Shown here: positions 36,213 to 48,546 of the stretch, in pieces | Layout of the letters: every line of letters starts with the position of its first letter | How positions within the stretch are numbered: the first letter of the stretch is position 1 | NCBI RefSeq assembly: GCF_030272615.1 | Contig: NC_081408.1 | Coordinates: 335,204,793-335,268,792 of the forward strand | DNA length: 64,000 nt | From: Cryptomeria japonica | Lineage: Eukaryota > Streptophyta > Pinopsida > Cupressales > Cupressaceae | Direction: 5' to 3' | Position numbers and translations under genes: made by a program | The notes under the pieces: model-generated | The model's input: only the letters and a program-made list of their open reading frames with translations | The model's database searches: none | Told to the model about the DNA's origin: nothing

Positions 36213-37374
36213 TTAGTTAGATGAAGAGTCTCGTGCTGGTGGAGTGCTACTCTGTTCTGCCAGTGGAGTGCTACTCTGTTCTGCCAGTGGAGTGTTACTA
36301 GGTTCTACTGATGGAGGAGTATTCCCAATACCATTTAGGTCTAACTTTCTAATCCATTGTTTTGAGAACTCTTATTTTACCTCTTCAACCTTTTCTTTAC
36401 CTTTGAAACTAGAACCTTTGTTGTCTACCGCTGATGCCTTACTTCTGCAGAATTTTGCAATATGTCCAATCTTGTTACAGGCATAACAAGTCACATTATT
36501 TTTTTGAATAGCCTTCACATAACCTATGTCAATTTGTGTTCTACATTGATTAGATAAGTGTCCAAATCTTCCACAAAAATAACATCTTACATTCATTCTG
36601 CAATTTTTTAGAATTATGACCAACTTTGTTGCATCTTGAACATTGACCAATGGGTGTATTGGTATTTTGATAATTTCTAGATCTACATTGATTTTCTCTA
36701 TGACCATACTTATTATAGTTAAGGCATTTGCCATTGAATTTCTAAGCAGTAGGTTGTCTTACAGGTTTGCTATGATCTTGTGTACTTGCAGTATCAGAGC
36801 TTTCACCAATTTCAAAGCCAAGGCCATTAGTGTCACCATTTGGTTTCTGATTCTTCAGCAAGTCACCAAGCTCTTCTGAGCTTTTCTTGAATTTTTCTTT
36901 GTGCTGATTTGCAGTGTCCAGTTCTCTTTCCAAGATTTCTTTCTGTCTCATGAGTTCATTTGAATCATTCTGTGTATGCACCAAATCTGTCTTCAACAAA
37001 TCATTTTCATAACTAAGTCTTGTGTTTTCATTTGCAGCATCACTTAGTCTTCTAGTCAAATCTTCTTCATTCTTCTTTCTATCTTCAATTTCCTTATAGA
37101 ATCTCATAGTCATATCCTACATCTCATTCTTTGTTGTCATGTTCTCTTGCTTTAGCTTGTTTATCAGATCATTAAGAGTTTCCTTTTCATCATTCTCAAA
37201 TTGCATCTTTTCACAAAGTTATCTTCTCTTGTTTCTTGCAATGGTGAGATTTTCCTAAAGTGCTTGAATAATATCCTGAGCTGCCTTTAGATGATCTTCA
37301 AGTTTGATATTTTTCAACTTTTCTCCATCATAGTCTGAGAGAGCTACTTCAAGTTGCTTCATCAAGTTTTCCAT
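36213..37374 (-). pseudogene. A2 ORF1: coiled-coil, multi-CCHC Gag-like protein
   Basis: ATG at 37374 (MENLMKQLEVALSDYDGEKL) to TAA at 36213 (DSSSN). It is colinear with A1 ORF1. A Glu/Lys-rich helical N-terminal half (ELDTANQHKEKFKKSSEELG) is followed by knuckles YNKYGHRENQC, CSRCNKVGHNSKK (decayed), CYFCGRFGHLSNQC and CYACNKIGHIAKFC, then a short tail with a repeated AEQSSTPL-type unit (about 36236-36300). Stops include TAG codons near 37256 and 37114 and a TAA near 37220; there is an indel near 36600. The fully matching CYFCGRFGH knuckle shows that A1 lost its cysteine later. Confidence 0.78.
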
Positions 37375-37430
37375 CTCTACCAGTGTCAAGATCTTCCTCA
37401 AGTTGTTAGGCTTCTGAAAATAGAGGACCA

Positions 37431-37445
37431 GACTCTGATACCAAT
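37431..37445 (-). promoter_or_regulatory. Primer-binding site of A2
   Basis: Minus-strand ATTGGTATCAGAGTC next to the LTR end ATACTAACA; initiator-Met type. Confidence 0.88.
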
Positions 37446-38247
37446 TGTTAGTATTCCCACAGATACTGAGAGGGGGGGTGAATCAGTATCTAACCGGTTA
37501 TTATTTTACTTGCCTTAGAACATGTAGAACATATTAATACTGCATATCGGTAAACAAAAAGTAATGCAATAAACAAATATAAAAGCAACCACATGAAAAA
37601 CACACCATAACACAATATTTTAATGAGGAAACCCGGTGTGGGAAAAACCTTGGTGGGATTTGTGACCCACAATATTCACTTACTAGACAATAAGAGAATA
37701 TTACTGCTACAATAGGGGCCTGCACATGCAGGAAGGCCAAGTGCCTAGAGCTCACTGCTCAATTACAAAATGCGAAGTCTCATTGACTTACAAAATGGAT
37801 TATATAAATCCAATGTCTTGTACTACTTCAAAATAGCATCTACAATGCCAGATCTAGTACCGGTTTCTGCTCTGCTTCTTACAAAAACCCTTAACCTATA
37901 ATTCACATACTAGGTCTGCCTTATTTCACCTAATTACATTCCTCCATGCTTACATAAATGTTCTACAATGATCTCTTATATATATGAGTCATTTTACAAT
38001 GTTGCCAAGTTGGCTTACAATGAGTTTACAATAATTAACAAAATATATTATAACAAAATTCCTGTTGGCCTTTGTGTCGGTACACTTCCTTTCACTGCCA
38101 GTGTCAGTGGTCTAAGTGCTGGTGTAGAGTCTGATCTTGCTAGTGCCGGTGGATTACCTTGCCGGTGTCATAGGATTGTAAGGTTGCCATCAATGACAAA
38201 ACCTTCAATCACCTACAATGTCTCATTGGAGTGTGCATTTGCCAACA
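37446..38247 (-). repeat. 5' LTR of A2 (802 bp)
   Basis: Same termini as 31676-32478; adjacent to the primer site, so this is the 5' LTR. Confidence 0.9.
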
Positions 38248-38585
38248 TGATGTACCTCACCCATTCATCTTCATCGAAGGAGAGAAAATCCATGAATTGG
38301 GTAAAACCCTTCTTCCTCAATTGTGCATATTCTGGGTTGAGTTGATTTATAGTGATAAGGTGATTAGTGCATACGTTGGACATCTCATAATTCCCAATTT
38401 TCTTCAATATTGCAATGAATATAAGCCCTAATGTCTTCAATATGAAGAACACCATGACTTATACTAGAACATGCCCCCAAAGGTTCATCCAGAAGTGATT
38501 TGTAAGTATGTTTCTTGAATTCTGGGCATGGGCAGTTCTTAGTTTCAACTACCATGGGAGTATCAACATTTGATGAGGATGCCAT
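38248..38585 (-). pseudogene. B ORF2, N-terminal part
   Basis: ATG at 38585 starts MASSSNVDTPMVVETKNCPC and continues to EDIRAYIHCNIEE, matching the EDPRxYIHCxIEE motif of A1 and A2 ORF2. It then loses frame and is cut by the A2 insertion at 38248; the rest is at 28600-31675. Confidence 0.7.
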
Positions 38586-38956
38586 GATAAATTTTGAGGG
38601 TTTTAGAAAATTTTAAATACCTTGATATATTTCCAGATGATGAAACACTCTTCAGATTTAGATGCTTGCACAAATCACCTTAGGACTCTTGATTACCTTT
38701 CAAATTGCTCTTCAGAATACTCAATTTTTGTGTGAACAAATGATTTAACTTTTCCCCTTTTTATCACCATTAGCCCTAATTTTTCATTGTCATAAAGGCT
38801 ATCAGATAATTTGACTAGATCACATAATCTACATGTAGGTTCCAATAAACACTTTAATCTGCTTGGGTGTCCATTCACAATTAGAATTTCCTGACTTCAA
38901 ACTTAATTCAGGGTGTCTGCATGATCTTCAATTATTTACCCACCCCTAAGGTAAAG
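38586..38956. other. ORF1-ORF2 spacer of B
   Basis: Non-coding spacer matching in position the ~300-bp spacer of A1 and A2 (23917-24219; 35907-36212). No promoter or splice signal stands out. Confidence 0.5.
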
Positions 38957-40120
38957 TGCCTTAGTTACCAGTTGAAGTTCCCACTTTCGGTGTAGGACCT
39001 GTTTGTTCTATCGGTTGATTTGCCGATTGTGTTTTTTTGAACCCATCTTTTCTCATGCTATTTTTTGATATCTTCAAATTTTGTCTTTCCTTTCTCATCT
39101 GAATTTCCATTAGCTACCAGTGGATTCTTATTCCTACAATACTTAGCAATATGTCTAATTTTGTTGCATGCATAATAGGCAATGTGGTTCTTTTGAATTG
39201 CTTTTCTATAACTTTGATTTTCTTTTAATCTGCATTGGTTAGCCATATGTCCATATCTACTACAACCATGACATCTAACATTTCTAATACTTCTGCATTC
39301 TACTGACTTATGATTATGTTTATTTTATTTAAAGCATTGACCGGTGAATGATGCATTGTTTTGATTATTCCTATTTCTACACTGACTTGCTACATGACCA
39401 TATTTATTACAAACAAAACATGTACCATTGAATTTATGAGAATTAGGCTATCTTACCAGTGATCTCTAGTTCTAGTTGTTTGGATTTTTAGCATGATTTT
39501 TCTTCTAACTGGATGATTGACCTTGTTGTGCAGTTCTGAAGCTTTCTCCTACTTCATATCCAAGACCTCTTTTGTCATCAGCATCTCTCTGGCTTTTAAG
39601 CAATTCATCATCTTGCAGAGCTATCTTTGAACTTGTCTTTGTACTCATTTGCAATGGCCAAATCATCTCTGTTGATTATGATTTGTCTTTCAAGTTCCTA
39701 TTCATTATCCCTGGATTGAATCAATTCAAGTTCTAGCATATCATTGTCATGTATCAGTCTGTTGCATTTATCTGATCTATCCTTCAATTCTTGAGCTAGG
39801 TTTTTTTCATTCTTCTTTTTGTCTTCAATCTCCTTGCACATTCTCATAGTTAGGGCTTGCATTTCATTCTTTAAGGTAGTATTCTCCTAAGTGAGTTTTT
39901 GGCATTGACCTTTAAAGAATCTTCTTCATCACCACTTTGGTTTTGTAGTTGATCACATAGTTCTTTCCTCTTAGCTTGAGTTGCTGATAGCTTGAACCTT
40001 GTAATGAAATTATGTATTCTATGGTTTCCCTTAGTTCATTCTTTAATTTATTGCTTTTATCCTTTTCATCATCAAGATCCTAAGAGAAAGTTGGAGATGT
40101 TGCTACAAACCAGTTTCCAT
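38957..40120 (-). pseudogene. B ORF1: coiled-coil, four-CCHC Gag-like protein
   Basis: From ATG near 40120 (METGL) through broken frames to about 38957. The part from 39058 to 39440 shows four knuckles in a row: CFVCNKYGHVASQC, a decayed one (CFK-stop-NKHNHKSVEC), CHGCSRYGHMANQC and YYACNKIRHIAKYC (first Cys changed). The upstream half matches the Glu/Lys/Asn-rich region of A ORF1 only loosely. Stops and indels are frequent. This copy best shows that the family has four knuckles. Confidence 0.68.
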
Positions 40121-40172
40121 TGATTCCAAGTTTTGGATCTTCCTCAAGTCGTTAAACTTCTTTTGATTAACT

Positions 40173-40188
40173 AGGCTCTAATACCAAT
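40173..40188 (-). promoter_or_regulatory. Primer-binding site of B
   Basis: Minus-strand ATTGGTATTAGAGCCT beside the LTR; initiator-Met type with one change. Confidence 0.8.
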
Positions 40189-40645
40189 TGCTAGAATCCA
40201 AGGACACTAAGGGTGGTGGTGGGGGTGAATCAGTGTTCTACCGGTGTAAGAATTTATGAACTTATTACTAATCAATCAGATGACAAAATATAAAATTAAA
40301 GTGCATAAAAAAATGAACACATAAAGCAATACCATAACACCAATAAAGGGAAAAACCATGGTGGGGCTAATACCTACAATATCTATATACTTGATCAAGG
40401 TATACAAATATTACATAGAGAGGTATGCACATGCATACAAGCTTACCACATAGAGCTCACTACTCAAATACACATATATGGAAGTCTCACTGACTTACAG
40501 ATCATTACATGATAATTTATAATAGAATTGAACTTAAATGATGATACTGATACTTTGTTCTACTATAGGTTAGGGTTGCACACGTGCAACTGTGCACATA
40601 TGATAACATTCGCTCATCAATTCAGACACTATCAATCTCTGACTC
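40189..40645 (-). repeat. 5' LTR of B, proximal half
   Basis: Matches the first part of the 3' LTR (27509 onward), lacking a stretch of about 28 bp near 40345. It is interrupted after GACTC by element D and resumes at 52948. Confidence 0.82.
40641..40645. repeat. Target-site duplication GACTC (left) of element D
   Basis: GACTC at 40641-40645 and again at 52943-52947. The uninterrupted site, CTCTGACTCTTT, is seen in B's other LTR near 28040. Confidence 0.85.
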
Positions 40646-43600
40646 TATTGGGACTCATTAAATTTGAGTCAACTTTTGAGCCCCATTTCAAAATTTTGAT
40701 ATTGCATTTTCATAAAGGCACCTAATCTCATTCAGGTGGCCTAGTTGGAAAGGGGGTAGAATAGAGCCAATTGTTTTTCAAAGGGTAAGGCTTTGGAAAC
40801 TTGTTGTACACCTTTCATTTGACCTATGCAGTGATGTGAAACTTTCATATTTTAGTTTGGATCAATTTATCAGGTACCCATTTCAAGGGGGTGAGCTGAA
40901 AATGCATTTTAGGAACAAATTTAGGTTTTACCGAGTAACCTACTTTGAGTGTTTATACCTTTTTCCCTGTTCATCATTGTGAGTCAACATACAAATTTTC
41001 AAGTCGTTATGAATCCATTTGCTCAGTTTTCAAAGCTCAATCCGTTTGTAGTTGGTGTGGTTTGACAAGTCCCTATTTCAGCTCCTACTCAAAGCCCCGT
41101 TTGTATAAGTGTAAAAGTTGCCTTAGTGAATTTCATGTCAGAATGTTTATTCCGGACTATTGCTGGTATAAATGAAAAGATATGTTTCAAATTTCAAGCT
41201 CCTACCAATCCGTTTAATTGGTTTTCAAGAGGGTTCCTTGAGCCATCTATTTCAGGGATCCGTACTTTCATTGTCGTATCAATTAAAGTTGCTATTTTCA
41301 TGAGCGCACCATTTGCACCCAGTCAAAATTTTGGTCAAAATGAGTATTCAAATATTTGATATGTACTTCAAGGTGCCTATGCCTCAAATTTGTGGGTCTG
41401 CGGAGATCATTTGATATTTTTAAGAAAGGCATCATGAGTTGCTTGTGCATTGACTTCATCAGGTTCGCAGTGCTAACAAAGCCAATTGGTAATTTTTGAT
41501 GATTCATATCTGTTCACTCAAGATTCATCTGGAGAAACTGTTTGGTTGACTTCATGCTTGTATATTAGAGTACAGGCCTGCCAGATGGCGAGGTCCAGAA
41601 AGGTGTGGCGTAAGTGCCTGAAAGTTGCAAAACTCAGTTGATGATCCAAAAATGGTACCAATCAATTCCAGAGGTATGTTTAAGTTTCCTGAAGAATTTC
41701 GAAGGTCAGTTGCATGAAAATGGAATTTTTTTTAGTCAGACCCACTTTGGGGCCCGACTTGGCTCATGCCCAATGGTCTTGAATTCATGTTAATGTATAT
41801 CAATGTTAGCTCGACTGCAATTCGCCAATAGGATGGTGAGAGGCGACTTCAGTTTACTTGTCATTTATGGATTAAATGTATGTATATTTTGCATACTAGT
41901 TGTAAACCTCAAATAATTCAGAGAAATATCAAATTTACCAATATATTATTAAGTGAAAAATGGAAGCGAAAGTAGTAGATTTTGGGCTTTCTACGGAAGG
42001 GTCGTCTAGTGAATTAACTCATGTTGATGGATACATTTGGTTACCTTGATCCTTCATATACCATAGCAAACAACTTGATAGAGAAAAGTACTGTGGAATG
42101 GGTAAGACCCATTGAAGTTTTCAGTGAATCCCATTGGTCAGGTGTAATGTTAAATTCCATAACTTTTTTTTGATTTTCCCTCAACAACGTGGCATGGGCA
42201 AAGGCCATTGAAACTTCCAAGCGATGCAACTTGCAGTCAATGGTAGTGGAGAAATTGTTTAGAATGGAGTGGAAGTACTCTCACATTTCTGCAGAAGCTT
42301 TCAACTATGCAAACAGTAGTCCAAAGCCCCCACATGCTGCATTCTGAAGCATTTCCTTGTGGCGTTGAAGAGGCTGCCATCTTCCCCTTTCTACGTGGAG
42401 TTTGGGAAGCATATAAAACTATAAGAAAATGCAATTTGATAGAACCTCCCTCCTCCTGCGTGTTTCTTTTTTCAGACTATGGTGGAGTGTATTGGTAGGC
42501 ATAAGGTTCACATGGTATGGTGGAGGAGTTTTGCAGAGATCTCTCGGCCAACATCTTCCCCTCCTCTATGTAGAATGGTGTTGGAAAAGATTTAGAAATC
42601 TCCAAGGCAATGAAATTGGTAGGTATTTTTCCCCTTTGCTAGCATCCTCCCTTCAAGTGGAGTGGAGTATAGGAAATGGAGAAAATGTTAAACCATAGCA
42701 ATGTCTCTCCCTCCTTCGTGGTATGTGGTTAGAAGATGTAGTAAAACTCTCAAGCATAATGCAATTCATGAGGTTTTTAATGTGAAGTCCCTACGTGGAG
42801 AGTGGGGAAGGTCAAAATCAATATAATCTGTAGGTGTGGAGCCCAAATTTCCCACACATGGTTTAGAATGCATAAAAGTTTTCAAACAAAATGGCAATGT
42901 GCAGGTGTGAGCCAAAGTCCATGGCCATTTCTAGAGTCCCTCTCTTGAGTGGCATTGAAGTCTGCAGATGAGGGTTTCAAAAACTCAAGTGAACACCATT
43001 GGCCCTATTAAAAGCCTTCAACATGCAGTTTCAGGCTAAAAGGTATTATCCCACATTCATTGGGGAAGAGAAATATTTGATATTTATAAGTAAAACTCCA
43101 CTCATCCATAGTGTGAAAGCCTCAAGGCTTTTGATGAATGGTGATGGTTGGGTGCCCAAGTAGACCCCATGCGCATGGGTGAACTTCCTAAGGTAACCAA
43201 GGAGGCTGAGTGGCAACCAGGTGGACCCCACATAGGCACAGATCTTGAGGCAATCAAGTTTTGCAGAGAATGGATGGCTTAACCAGTGAGCAGGTTGCAG
43301 AGGATCTGACGAAGTGTGTTGTTTTGCGAAGTGAAGATGCTCGTTGGTTAAGCTTTGCAAAATGGTGAAGTGTTAAATAGCCTGCAGGTTCTATGAAGAT
43401 CAATGGTCGGTGTTGATTCGCAAGCCAAAGATGCTCATCGATTAAACCCTATGAAATGGCGAAAAGCTCAGGAAAGGGCGAGTTAAAGATCGAGCATGTT
43501 CCAAGGAGATTGACAGTTGGCGTGATTTCAGAGCTCAAAGATGCATGCTCGTTAGCAATTGTGAAATGGCAAAAGAAAGGTGGTAGGTCTAGGTGGAGGT

Positions 43601-44983
43601 CTAGCTTGTGGGTCCCGTTGAGGTGGCGATGATATGGCTGACAAGCAAGAAGACAAGTGACGTACATGTGGCAGTGATGTGGCAGACACATGGCAGATTG
43701 ATGAGGTGTCATCCGAGGTGGTGTGTAGTGGACCCTATTAGTGAATTAGAGGCTACCACATGGCATGGTGTCAGGCCAAAATCAGGGAAAAATCAAAGTT
43801 AAAATCAATTTAAATATATAGTTGAAACTATATAAGAAAGTGAAAAATTGAAATGATGTGCACATAAAGTGGATTAATTCACCCAGAGGTCCATTTTTGG
43901 TCAAATAGGCAAGTAGTATATATTGCCGGAAAGCTCTTGGAATGAGGAATCCAATCATGTAGTTAATTGTAACTAATTTCAGATATTTTGAGAGCAGTTT
44001 CCATGGGAAAGAGAAAGGAAATGAAATTTAGATGGAAAAAGAGACACTTGGCAATTTCAGTTGCAGACCTAACCTTTTTCCCTCCTCTTCTTATTCCATT
44101 TTCTTCTCAATTGTAAGGGTTCCAGAATTTTGGAGGAAGTGCTCCAGTTTTCATGGCTTCCATTTTTGAATTTCTTGACCCAAATGTGTAAATTACTATG
44201 GATATTTTTAGGGTATAGAGGTTACATGGCAGGATAGTAGATTGTTTTCTAATTGCAGGTCTTACTTGTGTGAGGCATGAGTAAATTTCCCATAATATTG
44301 TCTCTGTGCATGTATTTCATTGTTATGAATTGAATCCTCAAGGAGGATATAATTTGTCATCTCAAGGAGTATGTATGATTATTTGTAGGCATTCTTCAGT
44401 GAAGAGTTTAAATTCTATAATCAGTCATAAACAATGGAATGTGTCCCACATCTGATAATTTTGTGAATAAATTGAGTAATGCATTAGTATAAGGTATTAA
44501 TGCAGGGATATCTTGTAAGAAAAATAAACTTGCAGCTATGGATGCACATTTGCAGTTCTGTGTGTGACTCTATTGCCCAATGAACAAGGCACTAGTCTAG
44601 CAAATTTGGGGGTAGTTTCAAATTTACAAATTAAAGAGAAATCTATTTCCCTTTATGTTTAGGGGTTTGTATTGTATCCTTCCCAAGTTCTATTTCACCC
44701 ATTATTTGTACAAGATCTAGCCAATCTGTATGTGTTACCTAATTTGTTAAGCTTGTGGAATGGTTTATCTGCTTCATTGATGCTATCATGGTGAGTAAAT
44801 GAGTTTGATTCAGTGCATCAAAAGGGTGTCCCCCCCTAGGTCTAGCAGAACCTGAAGTGCAGGAGGATCATTTAGGGTCCTATGTTATGTTGTCCAAGCC
44901 CTGATGTGTTTCATAGACTAAAATTGGTCATTTCATAGAAGGATTGCAGGTGAACCTGGGTTAATCAATTTTGATGAACAACA
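40646..44983 (+). repeat. 5' LTR of D (about 4,338 bp)
   Basis: Starts TATTGGGACTCATTAAATTT and ends TTGATGAACAACA. It matches 48547-52942 throughout. The start reads TA where the other LTR has TG. Open frames inside are short and not conserved in frame between the two LTRs, so I leave them out. Confidence 0.88.
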
Positions 44984-44987
44984 AAAA

Positions 44988-45005
44988 TGGTGACTCTGCT
45001 GGGGA
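44988..45005 (+). promoter_or_regulatory. Primer-binding-site candidate of D
   Basis: TGGTGACTCTGCTGGGGA lies four bases inside the 5' LTR. It resembles the TGGCGACTC-type sites described for Ogre/Tat Gypsy elements (tRNA-Arg by my recollection) and differs from the initiator-Met site. Confidence 0.65.
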
Positions 45006-45944
45006 AGCTAAATAGAAATTGCCTAATTTCATCCAATTAGTCAGTCCATTGTGTATGCATAGAGTTTGAAATTGATTTTATGGTGAAGAGAATGTTCCTT
45101 TTTTTGGATCTATAGAATGATATGTTTTTCATGTCATATTTTATAAAAGAGTAATAGTAAATTCATGTTGTTGAGTTGTGAGTAAGTCCTCGTAGTTGTA
45201 TGCAAACTTTTCCCCAATTCCTTATTGGGTGGCGACTCTATGGTTCATACCAGTGTTGAATGTCCTTTCAATTAGTATTGCATTAGGTTTTTATGGTTCG
45301 ATGTATAGTGTAGAGATATGAGCTATCACTGCTAATACAGATTTACAGATAAATTCTTCATCATAAAAGTTTTATAAAAAGTGCAGTAGCAAGATACACA
45401 TAGATGTTGTGTTGACTATTCCCAAATCTATGTGTTTGTGGCCTAGAAGAATGTTTATTGCAGCAAGATTGAAGGAGACATTAAAGAATTTAAATATGTG
45501 TTGAATGGCTTTCTACTATTCAAAATATCCTCTATGTAAGAGGTGGCAACTCTGAGATAAAAAACCGTGCTGAAAGTTGAAATTAATCTTCAGATCTACA
45601 AGTCCTACAGCTGCAAACACCCAGGTATTTTCAGAAGTTTCAATGCAAGACATCTCTTCTAAAAATTTGAAAGAGCAAAATAGTTTTCCTATCTAGTTTT
45701 TTGCACTTTGTTGAAAGGGAAGAAGATCAAAAAATATTTGCATATTCAAAGTGTTGTTAAGTTTCAGGATCTTATATGTTTTCCTATGATATGCAAGTAT
45801 CCATGAGTTTTATGTCAAAAAGTGAAGAAGGTAAATCTGTAGCTTGACATATTTAAAATTTGTTGAACTTTTGGTGGGGTTGTGTATGAAGTTTGAGAAG
45901 TCACAATGTGCAGTTAATTAGTTCAGCCCCAATCTTATTCACAT
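45006..45944 (+). other. Leader of D between primer site and Gag frame
   Basis: About 940 bp without a convincing frame. Long untranslated leaders are common in large Gypsy elements. No intron signal or extra gene is evident. Confidence 0.4.
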
Positions 45945-48371
45945 ATGACCATCCCTAGTGAATTGTCACAATTGTATAATAGGAGAAGTTTCATCATGAA
46001 CCATTATGCTTCTCTGAGCTTTGAAGGTATTCTAGGTTACCCAGATCCCATACCCATAGAGATTAGAAAGTATTTGCCCATATTTAGTGGGAAGAAATCA
46101 GAATTAGCATGTCAACATGTGAAAAGATTTTCAGATTTGATGGGAGAGTTTGAAATTTGTCAAGAAGATGTGTGCATGAAGTTATTTGTTCAATCACTGA
46201 AAGAGGATGCAAGGGATTGGTTTTCCTTTTTGCCGGCAGATTGTATTTCCTCATGGGAAGAATTAGTTTCAGATTTCATAGACCAATTTGCTGAAAAGGT
46301 GAGTGATTGTGATTTGTTGAAAGAGTTCACGTACATACAAATCAAGGAAGATGAATTGGTACCAACATTTAATATCAGGTTTTCACAAACATTGTCTAAA
46401 ATTTCCAGGAAGTATAAGTTTGATGATAAAGTATATCTGGATATTTATATGAGTCCTTTTGGTAAGAAGATGGGTTTCCTATTGAGAAACAAAGAACCCA
46501 AAACTTTGTATGAAGCTTTTAACACAACTAGGGACATTGAAAATAATTTGAAATTTGGGATCTCAAAGAGATTTGTGTTTGTTGTTGTGTCTTGTCAAAG
46601 TACCTTCAGTGGTGAAATACCATGTGAAGCTAAACAAATCATTCCTTGTCAAGGTGCATCTAGCTCTGCTATTCCAAACGTTTTTGTTGATGCATGTGAT
46701 TCAAATTTAGATGAGAGTCAAGAATCTATGCTGTCAATGCTAGTTGTCTCTCATAGTAATGATGGAATGATCAGTGGGAAATGTTGTGATAATGCTAGTA
46801 CAAAGATAGATATATATAAAGGATATGTACTGTTTGATTTGTATGCCAGTTATGTTGATTATGTGACTGTAAATTATCAAGTAAATCATGCATCTCTCAA
46901 GGATAATAATAATGAAATTAATGATGATGATGACCATTAATCTTTACATGTTGCTGATGTATTTGATGTTGCAATACCAAATACTGAGGGATCACCAAAT
47001 GTTGTCAATTATGCAAGTGAAAATGTGCAATATGTTGTAAATCAGATTTCAATTAAGTCTGATAAAACTAAAAATGAAATTGTGGATGATGTTGATAGTG
47101 TTTTCAATGCCAGTATACCTAGTGATGAATGTGTTTCAGAATGGAGTGGTGTTGCTGATTATGAGGACACTGAGTTCAATTTTCAGCACTGTGAAGGCAT
47201 GCAAATGTATAGTGAAGATCAATTTCAGAATGAGAGTGATCTTGGCATGAGTTATCCACTTTCTTATGATCAGCAAATGAATGTCAGTTATGCAGCTGAT
47301 GATGGCTATGAGAACTCTTATTATTCATCTTGTGAAGATGATATAAGAGGAGACCAAGTTATATACTTCAGTCATGAATCTAAAATCAAAAGTATTTTTG
47401 AAGATAAAAATATATGTGACAGTGTGGATAATGTTTTATTTTCAGATTTAAGTGAACTTGTATTTGAATGTTTTCAAAATTTGACATAACATGAAGAGGA
47501 TGTGAATGTTGATAGTATGCTTGAACCAGATGTGGAGTTCTTTGCCTTTGGTACGAATGTTCATAGTGCTGACCTCATTGATGTACATGTTGAAGTTTCC
47601 CCTTATGATGAACAAATTTGTAATGTTGAGGAAGTTCCAAACAATAGTAGCATGTGTTGTAAAATTTTACTTCATGATTAAGATAAGAGGCATGGGTTGT
47701 GTGATGACTACTTCAGACCACAAATGGAAGTTTTTCAGGTGGATGTAAGTCTGAATGAGAAAGACTTAGCTGAGGATTTGTTTCAGCCAGAGGTATGCAT
47801 TCTTTTCCATGATAGGGATATTGAGGATGCAGATGTGTTGAGTTTGATGAACAAGGATAGTATAGAGTGTGATCAGCATAGTGAAGTATCACATCTGGAT
47901 CGTGATATTTATGTTCCTTATTTGCATCAATTGGTTAGTAATGCCCCCAATTCTATGACTTTAAATGATAATAAGGTGTGTGCTGATGAGAATTACAATG
48001 TTGAGATTGAATGCTTTATTTTTGAAGTTCAACATGATGATGCCTTTGCAAATGATAGAATTGATTGGGATAGTGAAATGTATGGCAGCTTGTGGGAAGA
48101 CCTCTATTGTGTTTTGTCTCATGATTTCACTTTTGTTGAAATAGTGTGTGATTACAAAGTTCAAAATCAAACATAAGGTATGCACACAAGCTGTTATAGT
48201 AATGAGATGAAAGAGGTTGATTATAAGGATTATGCTCAATTGTTATTGAAAGGTACCTTTGTTTGGATCATGATGTCTGGTGATGAGAATCAAATTTTTG
48301 ACAAAGGTAAATACTTAGGAAAGTGGAGCAGTTTATATTCAGTTGCCAGTATGTTTGTATATCTTGTATAG
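45945..48371 (+). pseudogene. D Gag with long acidic C-terminal extension (~808 codons)
   Basis: A single frame runs from ATG 45945 to TAG 48371 with only four interruptions, all TAA, at 46938, 47487, 47679 and 48174, and no frameshift. Residues ~40-200 form a retrotransposon Gag core (YLPIFSGKKSELACQHVKRF, DARDWFSFLPADCISSWEEL, FIDQFAEKVSDCDLLKEF, YIQIKEDELVPTFNIRFSQT). Residues ~200-808 are Asp/Glu/Ser-rich and acidic (YEDTEFNFQHCEGMQMYSED; DRIDWDSEMYGSLWEDL). No CCHC knuckle, protease or RT is visible. Preservation of frame over 2.4 kb suggests the ancestor made one protein of about 800 residues. The acidic tail's role is unknown. Confidence 0.78.
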
Positions 48372-48546
48372 TTGCTTTGCTTCAGTTGTGTGGTTTTCAA
48401 TAAAGTGCCCTACTATTTGGGTAGAATAAGGAGCCCTTTGTTTTTCAGAAGAGAAGAGATGTTGTCCGGTTTTGGGTGGTATGCTTAACCATTGATTCTA
48501 GATTCTTGTGTTGATCTTTCTATTAGCCATCACCAGTCAGAGCCAT
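48372..48546 (+). other. 3' untranslated stretch of D
   Basis: Joins the Gag stop to the 3' LTR. I see no long purine tract directly before TGTTGGG (the sequence is CAGTCAGAGCCAT), so the plus-strand primer site is unclear. Confidence 0.4.

Larger units (their letters stand above)
31676..38247 (-). mobile_element. LTR element A2 (two-ORF, pol-less family), complete
   Basis: A 6,572-bp minus-strand element with LTRs of 802-803 bp, primer site, ORF1, ORF2 and polypurine tract, and no RT, integrase or protease frame. Flanks are GGATG (31671-31675) and TGATG (38248-38252), a duplication with one mismatch. It sits in ORF2 of element B: related ORF2 sequence lies on both sides of it. Confidence 0.88.

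Noticed and set aside
43046-43802. Short ORFs in LTRs of element D (also 49992-51723)
   Set aside because: The matching regions of the two D LTRs do not keep the frames, and no motif is present.
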